Notes: generated by a model from the letters alone, not told the origin. Shown: positions 1 through 9,054, counted from the first letter of the stretch. The stretch: DNA of 32,165 nucleotides from Anaerolineae bacterium (GCA_026418995.1 JAOAAG010000147.1:1-32165); one strand, 5' to 3'. Numbers and translations are program-made.

Positions 1-245
1 GTCCTGGCCCAGCTCCCCCAGCGCCCCCGCCGCTGCCTCTCGCACATCCTCATCCCGCAGGGCAGCACGCAGCGCCTCAGCCGTCGCCCGCCGCACATCC
101 ACATCCCTATCCCGCAGGGCAGCAAGTAGCGCACCCAGCACCTTGTCGGAGTCCCGGCCCAGCTTCCCCAGCGCCTCCGCCGCCCTCCGCCGCATATCCG
201 CATCCTTATCCCGCAAGGCGGCCAGAAGATGGCGGGCAGCCAGAG
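1..245 (-). repeat. HEAT-repeat-encoding DNA repeats
   Basis: Three near-identical DNA units centred on CATCC-T/C-ATCCCGCA blocks at about 45-59, 103-117 and 205-219 encode successive A-L-R-D-x-D-x-x-R-R helices of the NACHT-HEAT protein. The nucleotide-level similarity, including at wobble positions, suggests recent duplication or gene conversion of repeat units. The array continues past the left edge. Confidence 0.65.
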
Positions 246-2406
246 GCGCGTACAGGCCGCCACCCAGCGCGGCCAGTCCAGAGGCCAGCCCGTCTCGCAG
301 CTCTTCGTAGCGGGCGGAGCGCAGCAGGCGGGCCGCCCGGCCCACTACCTCCTCCGCCAGAGGGTTCTCCACCGGCACGTCATCGGCCAGGATGCGCAAG
401 GCCAGGCGGAGGTCCCGATGCAGGAGCTGCTCATAGGGACTGCGGGCCCCCAGAACCGCCCGCAGGAAGCGTGAGGCATGGGCGGAGGAGAAATCCCCCA
501 GGATGCCCGCCGTCAGGAGGACGACCTCCCGCCAGCGGGGGGCTTGCAGGCAGGGGCGCAGCAGGGCGAAGGGGTTCTCCTGCGCGGCGATGTGGCGGGC
601 AGCCAGATACTCCTGAAAGGTCAGGTGGATAAAGCCAAACTGCCCCTGCCCCCGCTCCACCAGCAGCCCCATCTGCTCCCGGGCCAGCTCCAGAAAGTCG
701 GAGGCCAGTTCGGAGCTCAGCCGTAAGGAAGCGGCCATCAGTTGGGAGATGAGGTCCTCCCGCGAGGCCAGGCCGCCGGGCCGCTCCCGGTGCATCCAGA
801 AGGCCACCGGAGCCAGCATCTGGACGACGGTCCGTTCGTCCAGCCGCCGGTCGCCCAGCCAGAGGTCTATGGGGCGGCCGGAGAGGCTGCGGGCCAGGTT
901 CCAGGTCTCCGCCAGCGCCTCCACACAGAGCCGGTAGAGCTCCACCCGCCGGTGGGGGAGGCGAGTCCCCTGGTAGTGGATGAGCGCCAGGATCGTCAGG
1001 AGCAGGGGGTTGGTCGCCAGCCGCTCAATGGCGGGATGGCTGGTAATGGCCGCAAAGAGGGCCTCGGCCCGCGCGTCGGCCCGCTGCTGGATCTCCGGCG
1101 GGAGCGTGCTGAGCTCCCGTCCCGCCGCCTCGTAGGCCAGGCTCCACCGGTGGGCAAAGCGCCGGATGTCCTCTCGCCCCAGGGGAGAAATCGTCAGGCG
1201 GACGAAATCCCCGCTCAGGGGAGCGGCGTCGTAGCCAGCAATGCGGGAGGTCACGACGAAACGGCGGCGGGGGTGCTTCGCCGCTAGCGTCTCCCCCGCC
1301 TGCGTGACGATGCGCCGCTCGTCGGCAGAGATTACCTCATCCAGGCCGTCCAGCAGAAGCACGGCCCGCCCCTCCCGCAGGCAGTGGACGAAAAGTGGGC
1401 TCAGGTCGGGGAGCTCCAGCCCCTGAAAGTAGCGGGGCAGAAAATCGGCCAGTGAGGGTGGTGGGCTCCCCGGCGGCTGATATGTCTTCAGCTCAAGCAC
1501 GTAGGCTGCCAGTGGGACTAAGATGGGGAGGGGCGCGTCGTCCAGCCCCAGCCGCTCCCGCGCCGCCTGCGGCCCCTCGGCGCAGGCCAGCGCGAGGTAA
1601 CGCAAAAACGTGCTTTTGCCGCTGCCCGGGTCGCCCAGGAGGACCACCCGGCGGTGCTCCCGCAGGGCCTGATCCAGAGTGACCCTGCGGGTCACCCTGG
1701 TGAGGCCAGGAGCTGGGGATAGCTCTCTCTGCTCCGGGAAGTCCAGCGGGGGCGCCGGGCGTACCTCTATTTCCTCCGTGGCCGAGAGAGGCGTGTAGAC
1801 CTGCGCCAGGGGGAGGCGGACCAGGTTACGCACCTGCATCAGCCCCCGCAGGTCCAGCCAGCGATAGGCCGCGACAAGGTACTCCAGGTAGCGGCGACGC
1901 AGGGCCTCCAGAGGGGCAGGGAGGCTCAGGCGGAGCGCGGCCAGCGCCTCTTGCCGGGCCGCTCCGTCCGGCGGGGCCGTAAATTCGTAGTAGCCGGAGC
2001 GCCAGGACCAGAGATCGCCGGCCTGGAAGGTCAGGTCGTGGACGGTCCCCGGACGGATAAACAGGACAATGGAACGGCCGGTGCGGGCCAGCCCCTCCCG
2101 CTCGCGGTTGAGATGTCGGAGCGCGCGGGCACGGGCCTCTGCTGGGAGGTCGTCCAGGCCGTGGGCCAGCACCACGCGCGGCCCGTCGGAGGGGCGGGTC
2201 TCCAGGTAGGCGGCCAGGCTGGGGTAGGCGGCGTCAAAAGCGTACTGCTCCACCCGGCCGTCCAGCGCCTCAGCCAGGACCCCGGCCAGGTCCTGCTCCA
2301 GCGCTGCGTCGGCCGTCGCCACAACCAGGAGACAGCCCCGGTCAGCCGCCGCCAGGACCGTCCGCATTTCCGTCAATTGCTCCACCCAGCGCTGCAGCTC
2401 GATCAT
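1..2406 (-). CDS. NACHT-domain STAND NTPase with C-terminal HEAT repeats (3' end beyond window)
   Basis: Open from the ATG at 2406 to the left edge: 802 codons visible, no stop. Residues 1-150 look like a degenerate P-loop-type domain ending in a W-S-W-R-S-G-Y-Y-E-F segment. The NACHT module follows: Walker A GDPGSGKST at 258-266, Walker B VLLLDGLDEV at 349-358, then a sensor-like VVTSRIAGY and the NPLLLTILALIH helix typical of NACHT proteins, and FIHLTFQEYLAARH. From about residue 720 HEAT repeats begin (L-L-A-A-L-R-D-x-D-x-D-x-R-R). The start overlaps the stop of the upstream AAA gene as ATGA, implying translational coupling. STAND NTPases of this type act as ligand-triggered oligomerising switches, often in antiviral defence or signalling; here the defence role is inferred. 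No effector nuclease or protease is recognisable in the visible part; it could lie beyond the edge. Confidence 0.88.
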   Translation of the reverse strand, partial: MIELQRWVEQLTEMRTVLAAADRGCLLVVATADAALEQDLAGVLAEALDGRVEQYAFDAAYPSLAAYLETRPSDGPRVVLAHGLDDLPAEARARALRHLNREREGLARTGRSIVLFIRPGTVHDLTFQAGDLWSWRSGYYEFTAPPDGAARQEALAALRLSLPAPLEALRRRYLEYLVAAYRWLDLRGLMQVRNLVRLPLAQVYTPLSATEEIEVRPAPPLDFPEQRELSPAPGLTRVTRRVTLDQALREHRRVVLLGDPGSGKSTFLRYLALACAEGPQAARERLGLDDAPLPILVPLAAYVLELKTYQPPGSPPPSLADFLPRYFQGLELPDLSPLFVHCLREGRAVLLLDGLDEVISADERRIVTQAGETLAAKHPRRRFVVTSRIAGYDAAPLSGDFVRLTISPLGREDIRRFAHRWSLAYEAAGRELSTLPPEIQQRADARAEALFAAITSHPAIERLATNPLLLTILALIHYQGTRLPHRRVELYRLCVEALAETWNLARSLSGRPIDLWLGDRRLDERTVVQMLAPVAFWMHRERPGGLASREDLISQLMAASLRLSSELASDFLELAREQMGLLVERGQGQFGFIHLTFQEYLAARHIAAQENPFALLRPCLQAPRWREVVLLTAGILGDFSSAHASRFLRAVLGARSPYEQLLHRDLRLALRILADDVPVENPLAEEVVGRAARLLRSARYEELRDGLASGLAALGGGLYAPLAARHLLAALRDKDADMRRRAAEALGKLGRDSDKVLGALLAALRDRDVDVRRATAEALRAALRDEDVREAAAGALGELGQD

Positions 2407-3746
2407 ACGCCCTCCAGCAATGGCAGGACGTTAGGATGGACCGCGTACCAGAGGGCGTCGTTGGCGTAACTCAGGACATAGAGGTTCTGGAGCAATTTGT
2501 CGCAGATGTCGGTCCCCGTCGGACGCCCTAGCTCATGGACTTTCCGCAGTTCTTCCAGGTAGGGGAGGCTGAGGCCAGCCGAGTATTGTCGCCGCAGCCG
2601 GTAGATAGCTTGCCGGGCCGTGGCCTCTCCGATACGCGTTTCACCGTTGATCTGGGCCCGGAGGGCGGCATCATGCATCAGGTGAACCAGTTCTCGCACC
2701 ACGCCGCCGCTCATCGCCACCAGCGCGTCCAGCGCCGCCGGCTCTATCCGGGCGTCCGGGTCCAGGCCCAGTTTCTGCAGGCGGGTGCGCACGACGGCTC
2801 GCAGGAATGCGTACCCCTGCTCGTCCCGTCGGTTCCGGTCTTCCCGGTAAAAAAGGTGGACGTTGGGAAACTCGTAGGTAGCGAATAACTGGCGGGCAGA
2901 GGCCAGGTCGGGAGAATAATAGAGCAGGATGGGCGCTGTGTACACGACCGAACAGATGGGTTCCTGGAGGATGCGGCTTTCGGCAAAGACGGTTCTCGCC
3001 TGCTCCAGTTCAATCTTATCTAACCCATCCACCAGCAGCAACAAGGGACGGCTGGCAACCTGCTGGAGATGTGCTATCAGCTCGTTGAGACGGGTCAGGA
3101 TTTCTGTGACCCGTGGCCGGACCTCCATGCGGCGCACCGTTTCACTGCTGAGGCCCAGGGTAAAGAGTTTTCCGAACACAGCAGCCGCTCCGGCGACGGC
3201 CGCCCCGACCGGCCCGGCTACTGCGGCCGCCGCTCCCAATCCTATCGCGAAGACAGAATCCAGGACTTGATCCAGGTCAATCCCGAATTGCTCGTCGCGG
3301 GTCTCCTGCCGGACCAGCGTGGTCAGGCTATCCACCAGAGCCTCCAGGTACTTCCGGTCAGGTTTGAGCCCTGTGTTCCGGGCCGCCTTGAAGGCCGCCA
3401 CGCCCATCAGGAAAAGGACTTCCACGTGGTTGACATTGAAAATATCGGCGCTACGCTCCACGTCCAGCCAAACCACCAGAAAGCGCTGGGCGATTTCCGG
3501 GTTCAGGGCCAGGTTGGCCAGTGCCCAACTCTTGCCTGAGCCCCGGTGGCCGGTGACAATGGCCTTCAAAGGGTACGCCCGGCTGGCCAGGAGGTCTCTC
3601 ATCAGGGGTAGCAGGGGCTGGTCGTACCGCTCCACATACCATTTCCGAACGGCACTCTCTTCCAGGGTGGGCTGGGAAGGGTCCAGGGTGGGCTGCCAGG
3701 GGTTAAACCCCATTATCACCACATCCCATATCTTATCAGGATTCAT
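2403..3746 (-). CDS. AAA-type P-loop ATPase, partner of the NACHT-HEAT protein
   Basis: This protein of 447 aa has Walker A GHRGSGKS at residues 66-73, Walker B LLLLVDGLDKI at 235-245, and S-G-G-V-V-R-E-L near the C-terminal third, a sensor-2-like motif seen in Orc/Cdc6- and KAP-like AAA proteins. Between the Walker motifs (about 162-198) is a long Ala/Gly-rich hydrophobic stretch that could be a membrane-active helical hairpin. The ATG at 3746 is preferred over the in-frame ATG at 3752 because GGGAG lies 6 nt upstream of 3746 but abuts 3752. A short internal duplication near the N-terminus encodes QPTLDPSQPTLE. It precedes the NACHT gene with a 4-base overlap, so the two are probably co-translated and work together. 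The exact family and the stimulus are not recognisable. Confidence 0.85.
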   Translation of the reverse strand: MNPDKIWDVVIMGFNPWQPTLDPSQPTLEESAVRKWYVERYDQPLLPLMRDLLASRAYPLKAIVTGHRGSGKSWALANLALNPEIAQRFLVVWLDVERSADIFNVNHVEVLFLMGVAAFKAARNTGLKPDRKYLEALVDSLTTLVRQETRDEQFGIDLDQVLDSVFAIGLGAAAAVAGPVGAAVAGAAAVFGKLFTLGLSSETVRRMEVRPRVTEILTRLNELIAHLQQVASRPLLLLVDGLDKIELEQARTVFAESRILQEPICSVVYTAPILLYYSPDLASARQLFATYEFPNVHLFYREDRNRRDEQGYAFLRAVVRTRLQKLGLDPDARIEPAALDALVAMSGGVVRELVHLMHDAALRAQINGETRIGEATARQAIYRLRRQYSAGLSLPYLEELRKVHELGRPTGTDICDKLLQNLYVLSYANDALWYAVHPNVLPLLEGV

Positions 3747-4062
3747 CGCCATCTCCCGTATCGCACTCGCAGCCAGTATTTGGCTTACCGCCTCCGCTCA
3801 CCGACAGCCCGCCGGAAAGAGCGAGGGACACGCCAGCAGACAGCAGATTTATTCTCCAGTGCTGAGCAGGGTCAAGTCGGTGTGCCTGAGACCTGGACCA
3901 GGCCACACCCGCCTACCTCAATATTGCCCACGTCTGGCATAAGGCCGCCTGGAACGGCGATGCCGCAGTGAAGCATTCACCTCTGGCCTGCAGGCGCCGC
4001 TGCCCCGGCTCAACTCGCCCCCAGCAGTTACTGTAGCACTGCTGGACGGCTTCCGCTGCAGC
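3747..4062. other. Intergenic region between divergent AAA and kinase genes
   Basis: The stretch separates the minus-strand ATPase module from the plus-strand kinase. I find no convincing gene or RNA in it. Short open frames read through here, but none has a good ribosome binding site or a recognisable product. A promoter for the minus-strand module should lie here; I see only a weak AATACT-like -10 about 30 bases upstream of the AAA start. Confidence 0.5.
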
Positions 4063-4091
4063 TTGACAGAATCGGCCTTCTCACTTATGAT
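4063..4091 (+). promoter_or_regulatory. Near-consensus sigma-70-type promoter for the kinase gene
   Basis: TTGACA at 4063-4068, a 17-bp spacer, and TATGAT at 4086-4091 (6/6 and 5/6 to consensus). The predicted start near 4098 gives a leader of about 32 nt before the ATG at 4130, which has AAGGA upstream. Confidence 0.75.
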
Positions 4092-4129
4092 GATGTACCG
4101 AACGCCGCGGTGGGGAGAAGAAGGAAGCC

Positions 4130-5113
4130 ATGGCTCGTCTGCTCGAACCAGGAACCGTCCTGCGCAGACGGTATAAAATTATCGCGCCTGTCGGTCAGGG
4201 CGGCATGGGGGCGGTGTACCGCGCCGAAGACCTCCGCCTCGAGGGCCGCATCTGCGCGATCAAAGAGATCCGCCCCGACCCTGACGCCTCCCCCGAGGAG
4301 CTGGAACAGGCACAAGAGCAGTTCCACCGCGAGGCCTCTATCCTGGCACGCCTGGACCATCCCAATCTCCCCAAAGTCTCCGATATTTTCACCGAGCGCC
4401 AGCGCGAGTATCTGGTGATGGACTTCGTCGAAGGGCCGGACCTGCGCCAGTTGATGGAGCAGAAACGGCTGCAGGGCGAGTTTCTGGACGAGCAGGTGGT
4501 TCTGCAGTGGGTAGACCAATTATGCGACGCGCTGGAATACCTGCACAGCCAGAACCCCCCCGTGCTCCACCGGGACATCAAGCCGGCCAACATCAAGCTG
4601 ACCCCCGGCGGGTTAATCAAACTGGTGGACTTCGGCCTGGTGAAGCTGCTGGCAGCGGATGATTCGAGCACTATCACCGTGTTGCAGGGCCGTGGCACGC
4701 TTGCGTACACGCCGCTGGAGCAGTACGGTGGAGACACAGGCCACACCGATGTGCGCTCCGATATCTACTCCCTGGGCGCGACGATCTATCACCTGCTGAC
4801 CAACCAGCCCCCGGCCGATGCCAGGCAGCGCTTTCTTAACCCCAATGCCCTCATCTTCCCACGGGCGATCAACCCGCGCATCTCTCCGGCCACCGAGCGC
4901 GCTATCCTGGCAGCTATCGCTATGCACCCTGACCCACGCCCGCCCAGCATCGCAGCCTTTCGGGAACTCCTGCACGCTGATACTCCACCCTTCTCCCCTC
5001 ACATCCTGCCACCCAGGCGCGAGGAATGGTATCGTGCGGCATGGGAAAACCTCCCCCTCCTCCTGCTGGCCGCGCTGATGTTTCTTCTGGCGGTGCTGGT
5101 TACCTTTCTCTGA
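4130..5113 (+). CDS. Membrane-anchored Ser/Thr protein kinase (Hanks type)
   Basis: This 327-aa protein is a complete eukaryotic-like kinase. It has the glycine-rich loop GQGGMGAVY (22-30), the ATP-anchoring lysine in AIKEI (K45), the catalytic loop HRDIKPAN (147-154, D149), DFG at 167-169 and [11 protein letters not shown] in the activation segment. The C-terminus (307-327) is a single hydrophobic helix ending at the stop, so the kinase domain is probably cytoplasmic on a tail anchor with no extracellular sensor. This differs from PknB types, which carry a PASTA or other outer domain. It transfers phosphate from ATP to Ser/Thr of unknown partners. Start supported by AAGGA and the promoter at 4063. 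It converges on the GH3-like gene with a gap of about 16 bases. Confidence 0.95.
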   Translation: MARLLEPGTVLRRRYKIIAPVGQGGMGAVYRAEDLRLEGRICAIKEIRPDPDASPEELEQAQEQFHREASILARLDHPNLPKVSDIFTERQREYLVMDFVEGPDLRQLMEQKRLQGEFLDEQVVLQWVDQLCDALEYLHSQNPPVLHRDIKPANIKLTPGGLIKLVDFGLVKLLAADDSSTITVLQGRGTLAYTPLEQYGGDTGHTDVRSDIYSLGATIYHLLTNQPPADARQRFLNPNALIFPRAINPRISPATERAILAAIAMHPDPRPPSIAAFRELLHADTPPFSPHILPPRREEWYRAAWENLPLLLLAALMFLLAVLVTFL

Positions 5114-5129
5114 ATCGTTAGAGCGGCCC

Positions 5130-8009
5130 CTAGCCAAATTGCCCCGGCCAAGGTCTCTGCCTGGTTACGCGGGCCAGGATAAGCGGCACGGCGCCTCCCA
5201 GCAGCGCCATTCCCCCGGCCATCCATACTCCCACGCCACGCAAACGCGCCATCACAGGCGTCTGCGAAGTATATAACACGTACATCATTAAGCCAGTGAT
5301 GCCACACCACAGCGCCAGGCGCAGGGCCTGACTGATAGACCTGTGCCTCGTCCACCCGAGGTTGTACCCTGCAGCGGCGACGATGCCGGCGCCCACGATA
5401 GCGGACAGCAGGTCCAGGACACCCGCTTTCCGTGCTCTGGTCGCTTTCCCCTCATCCACCTCTAAAGGCTGAGGGGTCGGCACCGCCGTTTCCTTCACTT
5501 CCGGGAGAGGTTCCGGCGTCGGAGAGGAAGTCGGAAGCGGGGTGGGTGTGGGAGGCAGCGGCGTAGGCGTGGGGGTGAGTATTACAGCCGACTCGCCCTC
5601 AGCGATGGTGATCTGGAGCACAAGCGTGCGTGGTGCAGGATCGGCCTGAATGGCAATGTCCAACTGGCCCGTGCGATCCAGCATGACGATGGTCTCGGCG
5701 ATCCCGCCCCGTGTCAGGGCTACCACCGAGCGCTCCAGCCCTTCACGCGGATAGGAAAGTATGAACTGGACAGGCGTGCCATCCGGCACGGGATGACCGT
5801 TGTGGTCCACAATCACGCTGGTGCGCAGCCGCAGCCCATCGCCTACCCCCAGCCGCGGCGGCTCAAGAGTCGGGGTAACGGCAGCCGTCGGCTCAGGCGT
5901 GACTTCAGGTTCTGGCGTGTGTTTCTCTGCTAGTGCTGATTCCATAATTTCGTAGGAGAGGGTCAGTATCTGATCCGGGTCTGGTGAAACCTGAGTCAGC
6001 AGATCGTAGTTGATGCCAGGTATACTGACCGGTGAAGCGCCGGTGGGTACAAATTCGTTGAACAACGCACGCACCAAGGCCTCAACAAACGGTTCGGAAC
6101 GGCTGTAGGCTACGTAGTAAGCGCTCAGTTTGTTGATCTCAGTGGCGTCCAGGTAGTAGGGCGCGTCACAGGCCAGCACGACTATATAGGGCCTGGGACG
6201 CAGCGCATCCGCCCGCTCAGCCAGGAAACGCCGTAGTACGGCGGAATGCGGCTGATCGGGCACAGGATTCAGCATCGCAAAGATGATCCAGTCAGCGTGA
6301 TTGACCGCCACCTCCACTGCAGGAGGCAAGGTAGGCGTGACAGTTTCCCCAGCACCAGGAGTGGGGGTCGGGGTCGGGGGGGGCATGTTCAAATACGCTT
6401 CCAATTGTCTGAAGGTGAAGCTGGAGATAAGCGACGGGTTCACCTGCCCGGTCGCGTTCGGCCCGTACAGGCGCAGAATGGTGTTCTGAAGCGCCAGCCG
6501 GTCAATATAGGGCACCGGCGCGCAGGTCGCGCACGGCTTACCCTCGCGGCTGTCGGTGAAGATGACGATCCGGTCCTCAGCGGTAGGCACTGCCGTGAAT
6601 AGGTCAGGGGAAGGGGGAGACACCAAGGTGACGGCATCGCGGGCGATGGCCGCCAGGACCTCACTATGCCCCCCCACCTGGGCGCTGACCGCATCTGGAT
6701 CGGGCCGGACAGAGTCCAATAGAAACCTGCCGCCGTAGAGCGCCAGTTTCAGGCGCAGGATGCGCGCGACCGCAGCATCCACCAGTGCCTGGAAGGAAGG
6801 GTCTGCCTCATATTTGCCCTGGAAGAAGGCAATGGTGGACTTCACGTTGGCCATCCGCTCTTCCCAGCCGGAGCCGAGTGCGAATTGGGAGAGGATCAGC
6901 ACGTCGTTTCCAGCGAGCAGGGCATCCTGGGCGATGCGGCGGCCGTTGAAGCTCTCTTCCTTAGGATCATAGAAACGACGCAGGGCACGTAATCCCAGGC
7001 TGTCGGCCACGACGATTCCCCCCTGCTCGCGCCAGGCGGAGAATTCCTGCAGTCCCAGGAGCCGGCGCAGCGCCTGGCTGTCCACGCTGATCGGGCCAGT
7101 AGTCGTGAAACGGCCGCCTTCCAGTCCCCGGAAACGGATATGCGAGACAAGCAAGCCGTCCGGGCGGGCCAACGGGTCCTCGGCCTGGGCCACAGCCGCG
7201 AAAGGCAGCAGGTCTACCTGGCGCAGTTTGTCCAGGGTGCGCTGGACGGTGGAGATTTCCTCGTTGAGCGAGCGGTCCGCAGTTCCCAGGCCGGGGAAAT
7301 GTTTAACAATCACCGCGACCTGTCCCTCGGCGCCGGTGTGGACGCCCCGGATGTACGCCTTGCCCATCTGCCCCACCCAGAACGGCTCACCACCGAAGAC
7401 ACGGACCCCCAGGTCACCGGAGCTGTGAGGGCGGGGGGTCTCAACCACATCCAGCGACGGTCCCAGCAGCAGGTTGATCCCCATCGCCCGCAGTTCCTGC
7501 CCCACGATGTGCCCCACCGCCTCAGCATAGGCCGGGTTCCAGGTGGCGCCCAGGGCCATCTCGGCAGGGATGGGGGTCACGCCGTTGAAGATAGCCGTGT
7601 AGGGCATGCCGTTTCCTTCCTGGCTGACGGCGATGAACAGCGGGATAAAAGGGTTGGTCTCCGTGTCACTGACCGGCCGCGAGGCCTCCCAGGCGATAGT
7701 CTGAAGCTGGCCCACCAGGGTGGCGACCTGTTCGGGGGTATCGCCCTCGTTGATGATATTGTTGTTCTCGGGCAGGAGCAACACACCACCAATATGGTAG
7801 TCGCGGATCAGTTCGGCGATGACAGAGGTATCGCTCGCCTCGTGGCCGGGGAAGGTGACCAGGAAGAGCTGGCCCACCCGGGCTGCGCCGGACATGCTGG
7901 CCATCAGCCGCGCGACAGTGTCCTCCTCCTGCGCTCGCGATGGCCCGTGCAGGGGAAGCGGTATCAACAGGGCTATGGCTAACGCCAGGGCGCACCAACG
8001 CCTTATCAT
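5130..8009 (-). CDS. Secreted/membrane GH3-like (NagZ-related) protein with Pro-Thr linkers and three C-terminal TM helices
   Basis: 959 aa. A signal peptide (about 1-27, ending S-R-A-Q) precedes a GH3 N-terminal TIM-barrel-like domain at about 30-430, with KHFPG at 236-240 and the nucleophile-region motif ADSLGL at 335-340 (D336). In NagZ enzymes KHFPGHGD is followed by D-S-H, the acid/base dyad; here the segment reads GLGTADRSLNE, so the dyad appears lost. A GH3 C-terminal-like region follows (about 455-690), broken by a TPTPTPGAG linker near 545, then an Ig-like domain (about 720-805) and a Pro/Thr linker (812-850). Three membrane helices at about 863-882, 895-913 and 927-947 close the protein. 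It may bind or process extracellular glycans, or be a non-catalytic scaffold; enzyme activity is uncertain. The neighbouring kinase is convergent, not in the same operon. Confidence 0.88.
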   Translation of the reverse strand: MIRRWCALALAIALLIPLPLHGPSRAQEEDTVARLMASMSGAARVGQLFLVTFPGHEASDTSVIAELIRDYHIGGVLLLPENNNIINEGDTPEQVATLVGQLQTIAWEASRPVSDTETNPFIPLFIAVSQEGNGMPYTAIFNGVTPIPAEMALGATWNPAYAEAVGHIVGQELRAMGINLLLGPSLDVVETPRPHSSGDLGVRVFGGEPFWVGQMGKAYIRGVHTGAEGQVAVIVKHFPGLGTADRSLNEEISTVQRTLDKLRQVDLLPFAAVAQAEDPLARPDGLLVSHIRFRGLEGGRFTTTGPISVDSQALRRLLGLQEFSAWREQGGIVVADSLGLRALRRFYDPKEESFNGRRIAQDALLAGNDVLILSQFALGSGWEERMANVKSTIAFFQGKYEADPSFQALVDAAVARILRLKLALYGGRFLLDSVRPDPDAVSAQVGGHSEVLAAIARDAVTLVSPPSPDLFTAVPTAEDRIVIFTDSREGKPCATCAPVPYIDRLALQNTILRLYGPNATGQVNPSLISSFTFRQLEAYLNMPPPTPTPTPGAGETVTPTLPPAVEVAVNHADWIIFAMLNPVPDQPHSAVLRRFLAERADALRPRPYIVVLACDAPYYLDATEINKLSAYYVAYSRSEPFVEALVRALFNEFVPTGASPVSIPGINYDLLTQVSPDPDQILTLSYEIMESALAEKHTPEPEVTPEPTAAVTPTLEPPRLGVGDGLRLRTSVIVDHNGHPVPDGTPVQFILSYPREGLERSVVALTRGGIAETIVMLDRTGQLDIAIQADPAPRTLVLQITIAEGESAVILTPTPTPLPPTPTPLPTSSPTPEPLPEVKETAVPTPQPLEVDEGKATRARKAGVLDLLSAIVGAGIVAAAGYNLGWTRHRSISQALRLALWCGITGLMMYVLYTSQTPVMARLRGVGVWMAGGMALLGGAVPLILARVTRQRPWPGQFG

Positions 8010-8230
8010 GCTTTCCGCTCCGGCGATTGTGGTCTTCCCGGTGGGGCGGGCAATCTCTGGTGCTGGCCCTTAAATCCGGCCACCAGACAACACGTACCGC
8101 CACATGTCACCACTCAGCAGCAGAGGGCCGGCAGCTCGCTGGGCTGTGTATGGTCCGAGGAAGCATTTCTGTGCTGCCGGCATAGCCCAACAGGCTCAGG
8201 ATGCAGAACTGCCTGGCCTGCCGGACAGTC

Positions 8231-8470
8231 TCACTGTTTGGACGGGGCGTTGTTGCCCTCCGCAGCCTCTTCTTCCTCGTCCTCCCATCCGATGATCCAC
8301 ACGCACAGCCCGGCCAGGCCGATGGTCGCTATAATCAAAGCCGCCCACTGTCCGGGCAGCAGGCCCACATCGCGGGCAGACCAGACCAGGATGGCTACCA
8401 TCCCCACGGCCAGCACCGCCCAGGCCAGTAAACGTGGATGCCGAGCGGCAAAGTTCTTCAAAGCGGACAT
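8231..8470 (-). CDS. Small two-helix membrane protein, unknown function
   Basis: 79 aa with two hydrophobic helices (about 14-30 and 39-60) and an acidic tail W-E-D-E-E-E-E-A-A. A strong ribosome binding site (AGGAGG, 4-5 nt before the ATG) supports it as a real gene. It lies 18 bases downstream of the GNAT gene on the same strand and is probably co-transcribed with it. No family recognised. The 221 bases between it and the GH3-like gene start show no further gene. Confidence 0.75.
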   Translation of the reverse strand: MSALKNFAARHPRLLAWAVLAVGMVAILVWSARDVGLLPGQWAALIIATIGLAGLCVWIIGWEDEEEEAAEGNNAPSKQ

Positions 8471-8488
8471 AACACCTCCTCAGCAAAG

Positions 8489-8995
8489 CTATATCGGGCG
8501 CAGCACCCGTTTTTCACGCAGCTTTTTCAGCATAACGGTCTCGTGCTCACGCAGCCCACCTTCCTGTGCTGCTTCCTTCCAGGCTTTGGGCAGCTCCGAG
8601 ACAAGATGAGGTTCGTACCCGAAAGCGCGATAGAAGTTCATCAGGGCTGGCGGAGTAGGGCGGGGCAGGAACAGTATCGCCGCCTCGCATTCCAGTACGC
8701 GCGCCTCCTTTTCCATCTGGGTGAGCAGTGCCCGCCCGATAGATTCGCGTTCGGCGCCCGGCCCGATGAGGAAGTCGGTGACCCGCGCGACGAGGTTTTC
8801 GATCTGCCAACCAAGCATCCCGACCAGCGCATCGTCGCGTTCTGCCAGCAGGAAGCCAACGCTGCCGAAACGTTCAATGACGGCCAGCGCATCAACTTGC
8901 TTCTGGCCCTTCCAGGCGCTGTTGATAAAGGCGGCAATGCGCTGAGCATCTGCTGGCCTGGCCCGACGCACTTTAAGCTGCGGTTGCGCCATCAT
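8489..8995 (-). CDS. GNAT-family N-acetyltransferase
   Basis: 168 aa. The fold pattern fits GNAT: N-terminal V-R-R-A-R-P-A-D-A-Q-R-I-A-A-F, central strand F-L-L-A-E-R-D-D-A-L-V-G-M-L-G, an acetyl-CoA loop region around G-P-G-A-E-R-E-S-I-G-R-A-L-L (Q/R-x-x-G-x-G/A-like, relaxed), and a C-terminal F-Y-R-A-F-G-Y-E-P. It would transfer acetyl from acetyl-CoA to an amine on an unknown substrate. Two ATG codons are adjacent (8995 and 8992); GGAGGG about 8 nt upstream fits either. It heads a short minus-strand group with the small membrane protein. Confidence 0.85.
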   Translation of the reverse strand: MMAQPQLKVRRARPADAQRIAAFINSAWKGQKQVDALAVIERFGSVGFLLAERDDALVGMLGWQIENLVARVTDFLIGPGAERESIGRALLTQMEKEARVLECEAAILFLPRPTPPALMNFYRAFGYEPHLVSELPKAWKEAAQEGGLREHETVMLKKLREKRVLRPI

Positions 8996-9048
8996 ACTTG
9001 TGTCCCTCCAGGAAAGCTGAGCAAAGCCCTGACGACCGGTGCGATGGT

Positions 9049-9054
9049 ATTATA
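9049..9054 (-). promoter_or_regulatory. Candidate -10 element upstream of the GNAT gene
   Basis: A perfect TATAAT reads on the minus strand at 9054-9049, about 53 bases before the GNAT start. The hexamer 17 bp upstream (TTCCTC) is a poor -35, so this is a candidate only. Confidence 0.4.
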
